Made by a program: the position numbers and the translations under genes
DNA from: Phytopythium helicoides
Taxonomy: Eukaryota; Oomycota; Peronosporomycetes; Pythiales; Pythiaceae
NCBI GenBank assembly: GCA_024867545.1
Contig: JANFNE010000005.1
Location: forward strand, 620,001 to 684,000
Direction: 5' to 3'
DNA length: 64,000 nt
Notes under the pieces: generated by a model
Told to the model about the DNA's origin: nothing
Databases searched by the model: none
The model's input: only the letters and a program-made list of their open reading frames with translations
In this document: piece by piece, positions 22,851 through 33,573 of the stretch
Numbering within the stretch: position 1 is the stretch's first letter
Layout of the letters: each line of letters opens with the position of its first letter

Positions 22851-25800
22851 CTAGATGACAGCCTCAGGAGCACCAACAACGATTGTCTTTTCTGAGAACG
22901 GCATACGCTTGCGGTTGCGCTTGAGCATAACCGTGCGGTCGATGGGGTCGCCATGGTGCGTGCCAGCTGCCGTCATTCGCATCGACGCTCGGCCGTCCAG
23001 ACCACCGCCAAGACCACTCATTGAAGCAACTGACGACATCCTCGCGTTGCTGCTAGTCTGCATGGCCGACGAGAGCGACTGAACTGAGCTTGTAAACGAA
23101 GGGATCGATGGTGATGACCGGCGACGAGTGAGCTCGCGACTAAACGACGACGAGCTCTCCGCCGCTGTGGAGTCACCATCATTCAAATCATCATATACCC
23201 GGATCGAGTCGAGGACCTCGTCAGTCAATACTGCGCGGTCAAAGGCGTTGAGGAGGAATTGCCGGAAGGCGAGTCGATAGGTGTACTTTTCCATCAGCGC
23301 GTGCACCAGCAACAGTAGCCTCGGCTCTTCAAACAATGGAGACTTTGACGACCGCAGCTTGCTCAGCGACGCGTGAGCCTCCTTCTGCGTAATGTGGTTG
23401 CTCAAGTCTGCAACATGCCGCAGCACCTCTCGCCACTCCGGGGGCACCTTTGTCAACAGTGTCTGAAGCAATGAACGAGGTGTCTGGGTGAGTGGGCACT
23501 GCGGTGCATTGTTGTAGCTGGTCGCGGCGCTATCTGTACTTTCACCTGCTGATGTTAATGCAGCCACCTCGGGAGGAAGCTGTGAGTGGCAGCTGGTAGT
23601 TGGCCAAACAAACAGTGAGTTGCAATTCTGTGGCACTGCGATGGAAACGCTGCCATCTTGAGGTGCATCCCATCCGAGACGGAGTAGACTGCGACGGCCA
23701 GAATTCGAGCGAGCCACCAGTCCGAGCACGAAGAAGCACGTGCCTCGGATTGACACGAGTGGGGAGTCCGTAGCGAGCTTCACAATGACATCGAGCACGT
23801 CCGTCGCATAGTGCCGGATCAGGTCAAATCCTCGCGAAGTTGCCGCGACATGACCCAAAGCCCACAGTGCAGCCCGCTTCTCGAGCGGGGCACTCGCCGC
23901 ATCACGCAGACACGCAATGTATTCTGGAATGTGACCCGATCCATGCAGGATCTGGCAGCCAACGCTGGTTTTCGCTAGCTCGCCATACAAATGAGGTGGG
24001 AGAGGAACGGTTCGTGGACGCAGCGGCAGCAACTGAAGGGTAAACTCGACAGACTTGAGAAGCAGTCGCTTCACAGATGGACCGCTACCACTCACGCCAG
24101 CACCGCTATCCAGCTCGACGCGAAAGTTCCATACGGCACGCTCACCTGGGGCACAAAGTGAGCACTCAGGGGCCGAAAGGTATTGAGGGGAGCGCTGCTC
24201 GGGCTGACAGGAGCTCCAATCCTTGTTGTCATCGCTAACGGAGTCACCAGACTGACCATTGGCCGACGATGTGTCAGCAAAGTCAAGATTCGTCTCTGAT
24301 GAACGGTCTCCCGTCCCATTTCCTGTCGTTGATGCAGTTCGCGCGCGAGCAGCCTTGAGCTGCGCTGCATCGCTCGTGAAGCTCGAGGTCGATGTGATGA
24401 AGCCTCCATTGCTCTGAGGTGGTGGCTTAGTAAATCCACGACGATCCACAGGCTGAGTGCCGAGGAACAAACAAGCCTGAAGTGTTTGCTGAGAGTTCAC
24501 AACGACCGGCTGAGGCATATTGCGCGCGTCCACAACGATTCCTTTCACGCGGATCGAGTTCATACGAAGGTCATCATCTCCGAGCGTTCCCTTGTCTCCG
24601 TCATCGCCATCACCCATCGTGCCATCGATAAACGTCTCCAGGATCAAGTTTGACGGCGGGCCACTCCCAGGCGGACCAACGATTTTCACTTCCATATTCC
24701 ACGGCATTCGATAGAGCCAGTCAAGTCCCCAGAGCGACTTACTGCTGCCACCAGATGATCCACCACGCTTCATAGGCACATGCACTGGAATCGGGGTTGG
24801 CAAGCATGCTCGACGGGTACTTACTGGATTCGACGAAGAATTGCGGTCGCGACCAGATACATCACGATGTAGTCCACGGAACAGAGCACTTTCGACATGG
24901 TGCACGTACGAAATGTGTTTTTCACGACGCCAGGCTGCCAAAGTGCGTGGAATCCAATCCCCGGTTTCTTTGAGGAACGCAAGACCCTCCGGCAGAGACA
25001 GGAATTTCAGCAAAAGTGACTCTGCTCGACGGTCCTTCAATTTCACAAGCCGCGCCGGACGCTTGAGGATCATCGCAAGAAGACATGCCTGCGTCTCAGC
25101 TGCTTCTTCGAGCACACTCAAGGCTGCGCGAGCGACATCGTCCTCCTGAGTAAGCTGCGTGACCAACGCGTCGATGCCCCATCGATCAAAGTCCGAGACT
25201 TGCGACCGTAGCAATGCGCGCAGAAGGCACGTTGCATACAATCGTAGTGGCTTGGAGCCCTCTGTCATCCACGACTGGAGTAGCTTGCGCGAGCTTCCGT
25301 CCACCGAGTAGTCCAGGTTGGCAAGAATCAAACGGCACAGGAAGTCGTGGCCCTTGGTTGTACCCATAACATAGAGGCGTTGAAATAGGTTGGACTGCTC
25401 CATCATCTTCAAGCCTTCGCGACTCGAGCTCATTAGTCCAAGCAGAGTGAAATACTCGCGCAGCATTCGCCGCGAAACATAGTCCGGTGAGAACATACGC
25501 GCCTTCAAAACGCCAATATGAGACTCAACAATGGCAGCTTCGGGTCGTGCCTCTAGCTCAAGAGCGGACGAAATCTCAGTCAGGAGTTGACCGCGTCGGT
25601 CAGTCTTTAGGAACAAAAGCCCTTCAGGGTGATTGAGCAACAGAGTATACATCTGACATGCCGGCCGCAAGTACGGAACGTGGTCGGGAATCCAAAACAG
25701 GTTCGAAAGTAGCCCTTGTTGCCAGGGTCGCATCGGAAGAATCCCGACAGACGCTTGAAAAACTTAGTTTTCATGGCTTCCGATAGTCGCTGTGGGTTTG

Positions 25801-27852
25801 TCAGCGGGCCTTCTAGCATCTCCGAGATGATGTCCCAGTTCCAATTCTTGTAGTTCTTGTCGGTCAGCACACGACAGCGATTGTGCAACATATCCTTGAA
25901 CGTCGCATCGTCCATCTGCGAATCCATTGACTGCTTGAGCTCAAGCACCATGAGCTCTCGTGAAGTCATCTGGTCCTTGAACTGAAACTGACTAGTTACG
26001 ATTGCACTCGAGCTGTTCTTGCGCATCGACATGGAAGAAGACGTTGATGCGGATGATGAAATCGACATCGACGGGTTAAAAGAGGAAAAATTCCCTCCTC
26101 CCATGCGAGCTCCTGCTGCCTGCTGCAAGAGTGCAGTTGATGGTCGGTTTGTGTCGCGCAGAAGCTCAGAAGCGAGCTGGACCCCGTTTACACCGCTGCC
26201 GCCGTGCGAGATGAGTGAAACACCACGCGCAGACAACCCTCCTGCGCTGGCTCCAACAGCGTTAGCCAGCTCGGCCAGCATCTCGCTCGCCCGAATCGAC
26301 TTCTCGCGCTGCAATCGCTCCAGCAAACTTTTCGCGTGATCTCCAAGCGACTGTGTCGTGCTTGTCGTCAATGATGTAGCAGAAACCAACCGAGGCAGTG
26401 CTAAAAGTGATGCGCAGTGCTGGTCTGGGAGCAGCCGCGATGACATGCGGAGGATGTCTGCGAGCAGATCGATCGCAGGCTCAGCGAGCGAGCGGTTTGT
26501 CCCAGTTCCAAGTGTCACCAAGGCGTCGAGGATCCCACAGTGGATCATTGCAAGCAGTACGATGACCGTGTAATTGTCAAGGAGACTGTGGTTGCCCATT
26601 GTGGGCATGTGCTCAGATGACGCCAAGCTGATCGGGATAGGTCCTGCTACGTCCGTCGTGCTCTCATTCGCACTCTTGTCAAACGATGTCTTTTTGTAAA
26701 AGATCTCGCAGATTGTAGATAACACGGCCTTCTGAACGTCCTCGCCAACCGGACGGACAAGCAGTTGGATAAGCGATTGCAGACCCTGTGGATTCGATGT
26801 CAAGACAACTATTCCCTGCGGAAAAGAATCAAGGTCAGCTGGTTCTACAATGCAGAAAATAAACGAATGCACTCACCGTCCATGACCGCATCATCGTGAC
26901 GATTGCATTACGACTAGCCATCCATCGCTGTCGGCGTTCATTACCGGCAGGTAGGTCAGTGTCAGTGAATGGCGCCAGCAGCACCTGCGTGTCAATAAAC
27001 GGCTGGATGAACTTGCGCGTGGACGGCTCGTTTAGAATCATAAGCAGGGTCATGATGAGCGAATCTGCAAGATCCTACATCAGGAAAAGCGCGACGTTAG
27101 ATAGCAGTTGGCTGTTGTGTCTGAAGAGGATTTATTCGTACCTGGAACGAAGGCTCCAAGATGGAGTCGACAAGCGTCTTGGTTCCGTTCGCTTCTGCCA
27201 CCACCTCCACATTCAGCAGCGCAAGCTCTCGCAGAGTTTCCAGACAGACACGACGCAAGTTGTCATCTTTGTGGGTCACGATCGCGACGAGCGAGCACAC
27301 GAGGCTCGTCGGCATCCTTGCCGCGTCGATGTCCATGATCCTCCGAATCACCTTGAGCGCTTGGATGCGCTCGGCCAAGTGCTTCTGCTCGCGCTCCAGC
27401 GATCGCACGACAAATACAGCGAGGGACTGGGCAATTCAAACCACAATTAGTCCAGGAAGCGTAGACTCTTGGCGCAGGGTAGTGTCCATATACCAGGTCG
27501 CTAAAGCTCTTGATGCCATCCGTGCTGCCGATGCAGTAGCGCAAGGCGCGTAGCGCCCCCGCGCGCGCCGACGTGTCCGAGTCGCAGACGATGCGGCGCA
27601 TGCTTCGCATGAGCCTGTCCACGGGGAAGCTGTCGAGCAGCAGCGGGTCGTTCTTGAGCTCCTGTTGGTCACGAAACCCGTCAGAAAACCTGGTCTCCCC
27701 CTCATCGGAAGCGCGCACACGCGCCGTCGTACGTGGCAAATGCGGCCCGTGCTCTCCAGCTTGGACTTGCGGTCGAGGTTCCCGCGCTCGATGAGCGAGC
27801 AGATGGCCGCGAGGCTGCCGTCGCCGCGCGGTCCGGACCCTCGGCGCGCCAT
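22851..27852 (-). CDS. RICTOR: RICTOR, TORC2 subunit, with one apparent frameshift
   Basis: Five exons: 27852-27733, 27661-27494, 27426-27142, 27074-26877 and 26815-22851, with phase-0 introns of 71, 67, 67 and 61 nt. The product is about 1578 residues (human 1708). Family landmarks: FVVRSLEREQKHLAERIQAL (armadillo start), RSWT joined to GIVVLTSNPQGLQ, KNWNWDIISEMLEGP, LLQSWMTEGSKPLRLYATCL, WGIDALVTQLTQEDDVARAA, VPLPPHLYGELAKTSVGCQI, LWALGHVAATSRGFDLI and SPLVSIRGTCFFVLGLVARS. RICTOR defines TOR complex 2, which phosphorylates AGC kinases. Two frames of the large exon meet near 25706-25708: upstream reads FFKRLSGFF then GNKGYF, downstream reads NLFWIPDHVPYLRPACQMY, and one T appears missing from a TTT run. 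All else is clean, so an assembly indel is more likely than a dead gene. Confidence 0.88.
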
Positions 27853-28170
27853 CTCTCTCACTCCGCTGCGTTTCTCGACTTCTAGAGCTCCCCAGAGCGC
27901 GGTTCCGCCTCGACAATCAGCTGGGGACTGCGCCCGAGCCTGCAGGACGCGCGTCGGCCACGCAAGGGGCCGGGAAGTCGCGTCGCCGCGCCGCGAGCTT
28001 CGCCGCGAGGTGGCTTTAGGCGCTCCCTTGCAGGGAAACCGGACTAGCGATTCTTTGAATTGATGTCCGAATCCAACGCCTCCAATTCTTTGAATCGCAT
28101 CAACAACTCAACGAATCGCCCTTCCCTGGAGCCTCCATTGCCTTCCATTCGTCCGGGAGCAGATTACCCC

Positions 28171-29214
28171 ATGGCGTTGACCGCGCTCGCCTCGGGGCTG
28201 CGCGCGCTGTCGCTGGCGCCGCGGCCCGCGCTGCTGCGCGCCGCGAGCTCTGCGGCCGCCGCTGCGCCGCTGGAGATCCCCGCGAACCTCGTCTTCGCCG
28301 AGGAGAAGCCGCTGCGCGCGCCGCGCGTGGTGCCCGCGGCTCAGCAGGGTGCGTCGGCTGCTCGGTGGTTGCTTGTGTGTCTTCAGAAGCGCTGATTGCG
28401 ATCGCGAGTGACCGTGCTGGAGAGCGGCGACCTGCAGATCAACATGCTCTCGCTGAAGAGCCAGGGCGAGCTGGAGCCCGTCACGCTCGACGAGAGGTGC
28501 GGCTGCGCTGCGTGAGGACTGGAGGCGGACGCGACGCCCGAGCTGACAGCGCTCTGCATCGATGGCAGCGTGTTCGGGGCGCCGACGCGCGTGGATATTC
28601 TGCAGCGCGTGGTGCGGTGGCAGCTGGCGTGCCGGCGCGCGGGCACCAACAAGACCAAGACGCGCTCTGAGGTGAGCGGCTCGACGCGCAAGCCCTGGAA
28701 GCAGAAGGGCTCGGGCCGCGCGCGTGTGGGCGACATCCGCGCGCCGCAGTGGCGCGGCGGCTACCGCGTGCACGGCCCCGTCCTGCGCGACTTTTCCTAC
28801 AGCCTGCCCAAGAAGGTGCGCGCCATGGGGCTGCGCGTCGCGCTATCCACCAAGCTGCGCGAGGGCAAGCTCGCCGTCGTCGACTCGCTCGACGTTGATG
28901 TGCGTGGACGTCGTGACTGTGAGCAGTGGCGAGTGAATGCACAAGGCTGACTTGATTTGTTCTTCCTGACGCGGCAGATTTCCAAGACCAAGGAGATGAA
29001 GCAGCTCCTGGCGGAGCGCGGCTGGGACCACGCGCTCTTTATTGGCAGCGAGGAGGACGTGGCCGACAACTTCGTGCTGTCGACACGCAACATCCCGCAC
29101 GTGGACGTGCTGGCGCAGGACAAGATCAACGTGTACTCGATCTTGCAGAAGGATCTGCTTATCGTCACGCGCGGCGCCGTCAAGTACCTCGAGGAGCGCC
29201 TGCACACGGAATAG
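28171..29214 (+). CDS. MRPL4: Mitochondrial large-subunit ribosomal protein uL4m
   Basis: Four exons: 28171-28348, 28409-28496, 28569-28899 and 28978-29214, with introns of 60, 72 and 78 nt, giving about 277 residues. A presequence ([20 protein letters not shown]) targets mitochondria. The uL4 core is unmistakable: [60 protein letters not shown], then [15 protein letters not shown] and the final [17 protein letters not shown]. The loop rich in basic residues reaches the ribosome exit tunnel. The exon 2/3 join (phase 2, GAGAG|GTGCGG to GATGGCAG|C) is the only one that keeps TLDES next to VFGAP. It is divergent from RICTOR, 318 bp apart. Confidence 0.9.
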
Positions 29215-29361
29215 ATGCCGGGGCGACCCGAGTAGAACGAGAGGTCTCACACTGTAGCAAAGCTCTACCGACTTGCATCGGCCCGAGAGAGCAAAAGGAG
29301 ATGCGGGTAACCGCGAGGAGAAATCAACGCCTCACGAGCATTTCCTTCCTTATCTGGCTTA

Positions 29362-30015
29362 CTAGATGGCCGGCGCCTCGCTGAGGTCCACCGTCGGCGA
29401 CAGCTCCGGAGCCTTGACGGCCGCGCGCAGCCGCTGCTCGACCGGCACGGGCTCGCTGATCTCGACCTCGGCCGTCGAGGCCGCCCCCGAGCAGGTGCAC
29501 CTGGCCCAGGAAGCTCTTGGCAGGCGTCCAGCTCAGCCGTGAGTGCGTCTCGCTGCTTGATCATGGCGCCCGTGAGCTCGTCGCGCTTGGCCTTGAAGGC
29601 GCGGCCCGTTGTCCAGTATCCGCTGCAGTGCCTGCTTGACGTGGCGCGCCTCGCGCTTGATGGCCGCCAGGTCACCTGCGTGGGCCGCTGGGCCGGCCTC
29701 GTACTCGCCCACGGCCATGCGCTCCAGGTGCCAGCCATTCAGGTCCTTAAGTCGCGCGTCGGGCGCGCCCAGGGTCCAGGATCTCGCGGAAGTTGTCGTC
29801 GTTGCGCCGATGCTGCGGCAGCGCGCGGTCAGACGTCACCCACCACGAGCAGCGCCAAAGCGCGAGGAACGCACGTCGTAGACCCGCGCCAGGTCGTTCC
29901 ACGTGCCCGACAGTCCGCTGCGCGTGTACACGTCGCACAAGTCGCAGAGCGCGGACGCGGACGCCGCGGCGCGGTCCTCGTCCGTCTGCTTGGCCGTCGA
30001 GCGCTGCAGCATCAT
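29362..30015 (-). pseudogene. Frame-broken coiled-coil gene, family unknown
   Basis: Coding-like segments follow each other on the minus strand but in changing frames. In order: MLQRSTAKQTDEDRAAASAS and CDLCDVYTRSGLSGTWNDLA; then, about 29800, NDDNFREILD; then LKDLNGWHLERMAVGEYEAG and AIKREARHVKQALQRILDN; then KAKRDELTGAMIKQRDALTA; last VEISEPVPVEQRLRAAVKAP to a stop at 29362. At least five single-base shifts are needed in about 650 bp (near 29835, 29815, 29770, 29605, 29500). The segments remain low in internal stops and high in charged helix, and the breaks fall in G/C-rich runs, so sequence error is as likely as decay. I do not recognise the protein. Confidence 0.5.
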
Positions 30016-30740
30016 GGTGATCAGTGTGTGCGCGAGAATCCCAATCCGGTATAATGTTAGGCGAGCCGCACTGTACGATGGTCGTATTGGACTGCATGTG
30101 GTCGAGGGTCGAGACGTTGGTGTGCAACACGCTCGCCCCGCTGGATGAAGGCTGGAATCAACCAGCTTGCTATCCGCAGTAAAGTCTCAAAGCTGCAATT
30201 GACACCATGTGCCGTTCAGCATCGCTGTGCATTCTGATGAACTAACTAGACCAGTGGGATGGCAAGCACGCTCGAACCAATGCAGATGAACACAACCTCA
30301 ATTCAACGAGCAGCTTTGAGCTTCAGCGACCGACAACACACGACCCAACACTAAAGCAATCACGATCTCCAAAGCTCTGGTGAAGGTACTGTGAGGTGCT
30401 GCCGCTGTTGCCTACACAGCACGCAAAACTGGAGTGCTGAAGCATTCCTCTACGATACCGCTCGCAGTCCCCGATGTCGCAGTCCCCAACGGATCCCAGA
30501 TCCAACTTGCTTGGACCAATTGGTGGCAAGGCGATACCAACCACCGCGGATCCTCTCCATGCTCCTTCAGCGTTCGTCTGCATCGCGATCATCAACTTGA
30601 AGCAAGTTCTGAGATGGCACTTCAACATGCCACGCCTGTACAGCCTCCGCACGATCTATACGACCACGCGCTGCCTGGAAACGACGTTCTTTCTCCTTGA
30701 CTTGGCCAAAGTATGGCGTGGCGCGCTCACCAGCGCGGCA
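30016..30740. other. Intergenic region before kinesin-13
   Basis: No supported gene. The minus-strand gene to the left may have a 5' exon here (a fairly open stretch near 30040-30130), but no convincing join was found. The right part should contain the kinesin promoter. Confidence 0.4.
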
Positions 30741-33341
30741 ATGACGGGCGGCGCGCGGCCCTCGAGCGCCGCGCCGCCCGCTCCAGCTGCGGCGCGAGCC
30801 AAGCCGACGATCCAGGCGATCGCGCAGGTGCCGCGCGTGTCGCTGAGCTGCGGCGGGTGTGGCGGAGCTAACGGCGTTGAACGGGCGGCAGATCGAGAAG
30901 AACCGCGAGATCCGGCGGCGCGCCATGGCGGCGGCCAAGAAGGAGCGTGAGCGGGAGAACCAGATGAACGAGAAGCGCGGCGCCCCGGGGGACGTCGACT
31001 TCCAGCGCATGATCCGCGCGTTCCGCGAGCAGAACCGGGAGAAGAGTCAGCCTCACGCGACGCCAGGAGAGACCAAGATCACGATTTGTGTTCGGAAGCG
31101 GCCTGTGAACACCAAGGAGGTCAAGAAGCGTGATTACGATGCGGTCACGTGCCTCAACCCCATGGCCATTGTGCACGACTGCAAGCTCAAGGTCGACGGC
31201 ATCACCAAGTATCTCGACAGCAACGCCTTCAACTTTGACCATGTACGGTGAGCAAGGAACGTCGGTGGCAAAGCTGCAGAGACTCACTTTGAGTGCATGA
31301 TGTGCCAGACGTTCGATGAAACAGCTACTACGGAGTCTATCTACAAGTTTACGGCGAAACCTCTCGTCAACTTCGTGTTCAAGATGGCGGCCACGCGACT
31401 GTCTTTGCGTACGTGCTGTGCTGACGCTAACGGCATCAAGTTGACGATTGGTCTCTAATACCTGGCACATCGACGCAGCTACGGACAGACCGGAAGTGGC
31501 AAGACCTTTACAATGCAAGGAATTCAAAAGCAGATTGCTGCCGACGTGTTTGCCAAAGTCAACGAGTTTGAGGAACGGTACGGAAGTACTGCGAGAGCTG
31601 AATCACCTGCGTGCACATTCTGACGCCAATGTCACTGTGAGATAGATCCATGCCAGTGAATGTGTGTGTCAGCTTTTTCGAAATCTATGGAGGGCGTTGT
31701 CAGGACCTGCTGCACCGACAGCAGCTCATGATCCGCGAGGATGGAAGCGGCGAAGTGCAAATTGTAGATCTCCAAGAGGTTCAGCCGACAAATACTGAAG
31801 AGCTCCTTCAGGTCATCCATAAGGGAAACAGCCTACGAACTACCCATGCAACCGAGATGAACGACGTATCCTCCCGTTCTCACTGCATCTGCCAAATCGC
31901 AATTCGTGTACGCGCTACGGGCAAACTGCACGGGAAGCTGTCGCTCATCGACTTAGCGGGAAGCGAGAGAGGCCAAGATACGAAGAACCACAACCGTCAA
32001 CGACGCATGGAGTCAGCTGAGATAAACCGGAGCCTCCTTGCACTGAAAGAGTGTTTTCGGTGCGCATGACACACGTGAGCAGATGTTTCGTTGATCTTGC
32101 ACTGATTTCTGGTTGTTTACAAATGACAGTGCGCTGGACAGTGGTGGTCGTAACGTCCACATTCCATTTCGCGCAAGCAAATTGACGCAAGTTCTGAAGG
32201 ATTCGTTTGTCAACGCGAATGCAAGGTAAATTTGCTGCTTTGGGGCCGCTTGATTATGGATTTCGGTTTTCAGCTCTAGCTTTCATGTGGACCAGAACTG
32301 TCATGATTGCCACTGTATCACCGTGCGCTTCATCATCCGATCATACGGTGAACACGCTGCGTTATGCTGACCGAGTGAAAGAGAAGCACGTGTCTGCCGA
32401 CGCCTTCGATGAAAGCAGCACGGATGCTATTCCACTCGACGTCGATGAAGTGCAACTCGAAACTGGTATTGCGTTGCTAGTAAATTGCCGACATATTTTC
32501 ATGAGAGCTAACAACATTCGCCTGTCTTTCGATGCATGTAGATATAGACGAAGGCCCCGAAGGCTTCGACGAGCCACTTGACGACTCGAACGACTTTGAC
32601 GGTGTAGATAACGATGATACGGTGGAAGACCACGACTACGAAGGCAGGGATTTTCTCGAGGGCGAAGAAGGTCATGACAGCCCAAGCAAGGCGGACGAAA
32701 GACTTCCGCCGTCTCGTCCGTCGCGCTCAGCATCTGCATCCAGTGAAGACATCAAACTATTACATAAGAGCCTTCGCCGCCACTCAAGTATGTCTGCACG
32801 TTCTTGGATTATATGTGCTTGTGTTTGTGTCGGCTTCAGCTGAATGCAAAGGTTTATGTTAGGCAAAGATGGAGTCTTCGATCGAGAGAACGCTTATGAC
32901 CTCGAAGTTTTGCACGGCGTGGTTCAGACACTTTACGAAGATCAAGAAAGTTTGCTGAACTCGCACATGAACGCGATCCAGGTATGCGGTGCTCACACAA
33001 AGTTTTATTCGCGCTTCAAGATGTGGTTGCTCATACATTTACCTTTGCGTGAACAGGAAAATGCCGAGCTGTTGACGGAAGAGGGAGCGCTTCTCGCCGA
33101 GATCCAAGGCGACTCCGCTGATTACGACATTGATAAATACGTTGGGCGGCTAGACCAGGTGACCATAGCAATTGTTGATTGTCGGCGGCTTCCAATAGTC
33201 ATTCACTCACTGCTCAACTAGATTCTTTCGCAGAAGACAAGGACTATCAGCGCGCTGCGCAAGCAGCTGCACCAGTTTCGCCAGCGCTGCGAGCAAGAAG
33301 AGCGCGTTTCCAAGAAGATCCACAACGTTCCCACGTACTAA
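30741..33341 (+). CDS. KIF2: Kinesin-13 (microtubule depolymerase), one apparent frameshift
   Basis: Eleven exons: 30741-30827, 30868-31242, 31309-31408, 31479-31577, 31646-32059, 32130-32225, 32296-32465, 32542-32787, 32863-32981, 33057-33158 and 33222-33341, giving about 642 residues. Kinesin-13 marks: a neck before the motor (RERENQMNEKRGAPGDVDFQ), KITICVRKRPVNTKEVKKRD, P-loop YGQTGSGKTFTM split by an intron after the first base of its Tyr-preceding codon, NDVSSRSHC (switch I), SLIDLAGSERGQDT (switch II), AEINRSLLALKECFRAL and NTLRYADRVKE. The C-terminus is acidic then coiled coil. In exon 3 the frame must change near 31382-31386, between VNFVFK and GGHATVFA, as if one base were missing. 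The first intron as placed is only 40 nt, so the N-terminus is uncertain. Kinesin-13s disassemble microtubule ends at spindles and flagella. Confidence 0.87.
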
Positions 33342-33445
33342 TGCACAGAAAGCGCCGCCCGCGAGTCCATTTGGAAGGTGGTGCGTGAATACACTGGGTT
33401 TGGCTTGGCAAAGTCTGTCTGTCTGGGTTTGTTCGGAACGTCTTG

Positions 33446-33498
33446 TTGAAGTGGGCGTCAAGGTGTGGATGATTGAAGTGGGCGTCAAGGTGTGGATG
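33446..33498. repeat. Tandem duplication of a 27-bp unit
   Basis: Two adjacent near-identical copies of a unit starting TTGAAGTGGGCGTCAAGGTG (33446-33472 and 33473-33498). They lie between the kinesin stop and the AAA gene start, so in the 3' UTR or the next promoter. Confidence 0.85.
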
Positions 33499-33573
33499 CC
33501 CCAAATAGAGCGCTGTAGTCGCTTTTGTCGCACAGACTCACTCACTACGACATCTTCTCGAAGCAAGGACGAG

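Noticed and set aside
33327..33346. TACTAATGCACAG as a 3' splice site extending kinesin beyond 33341
   Set aside because: No donor gives an intron of normal length, and the in-frame TAA ends a plausible coiled-coil tail.
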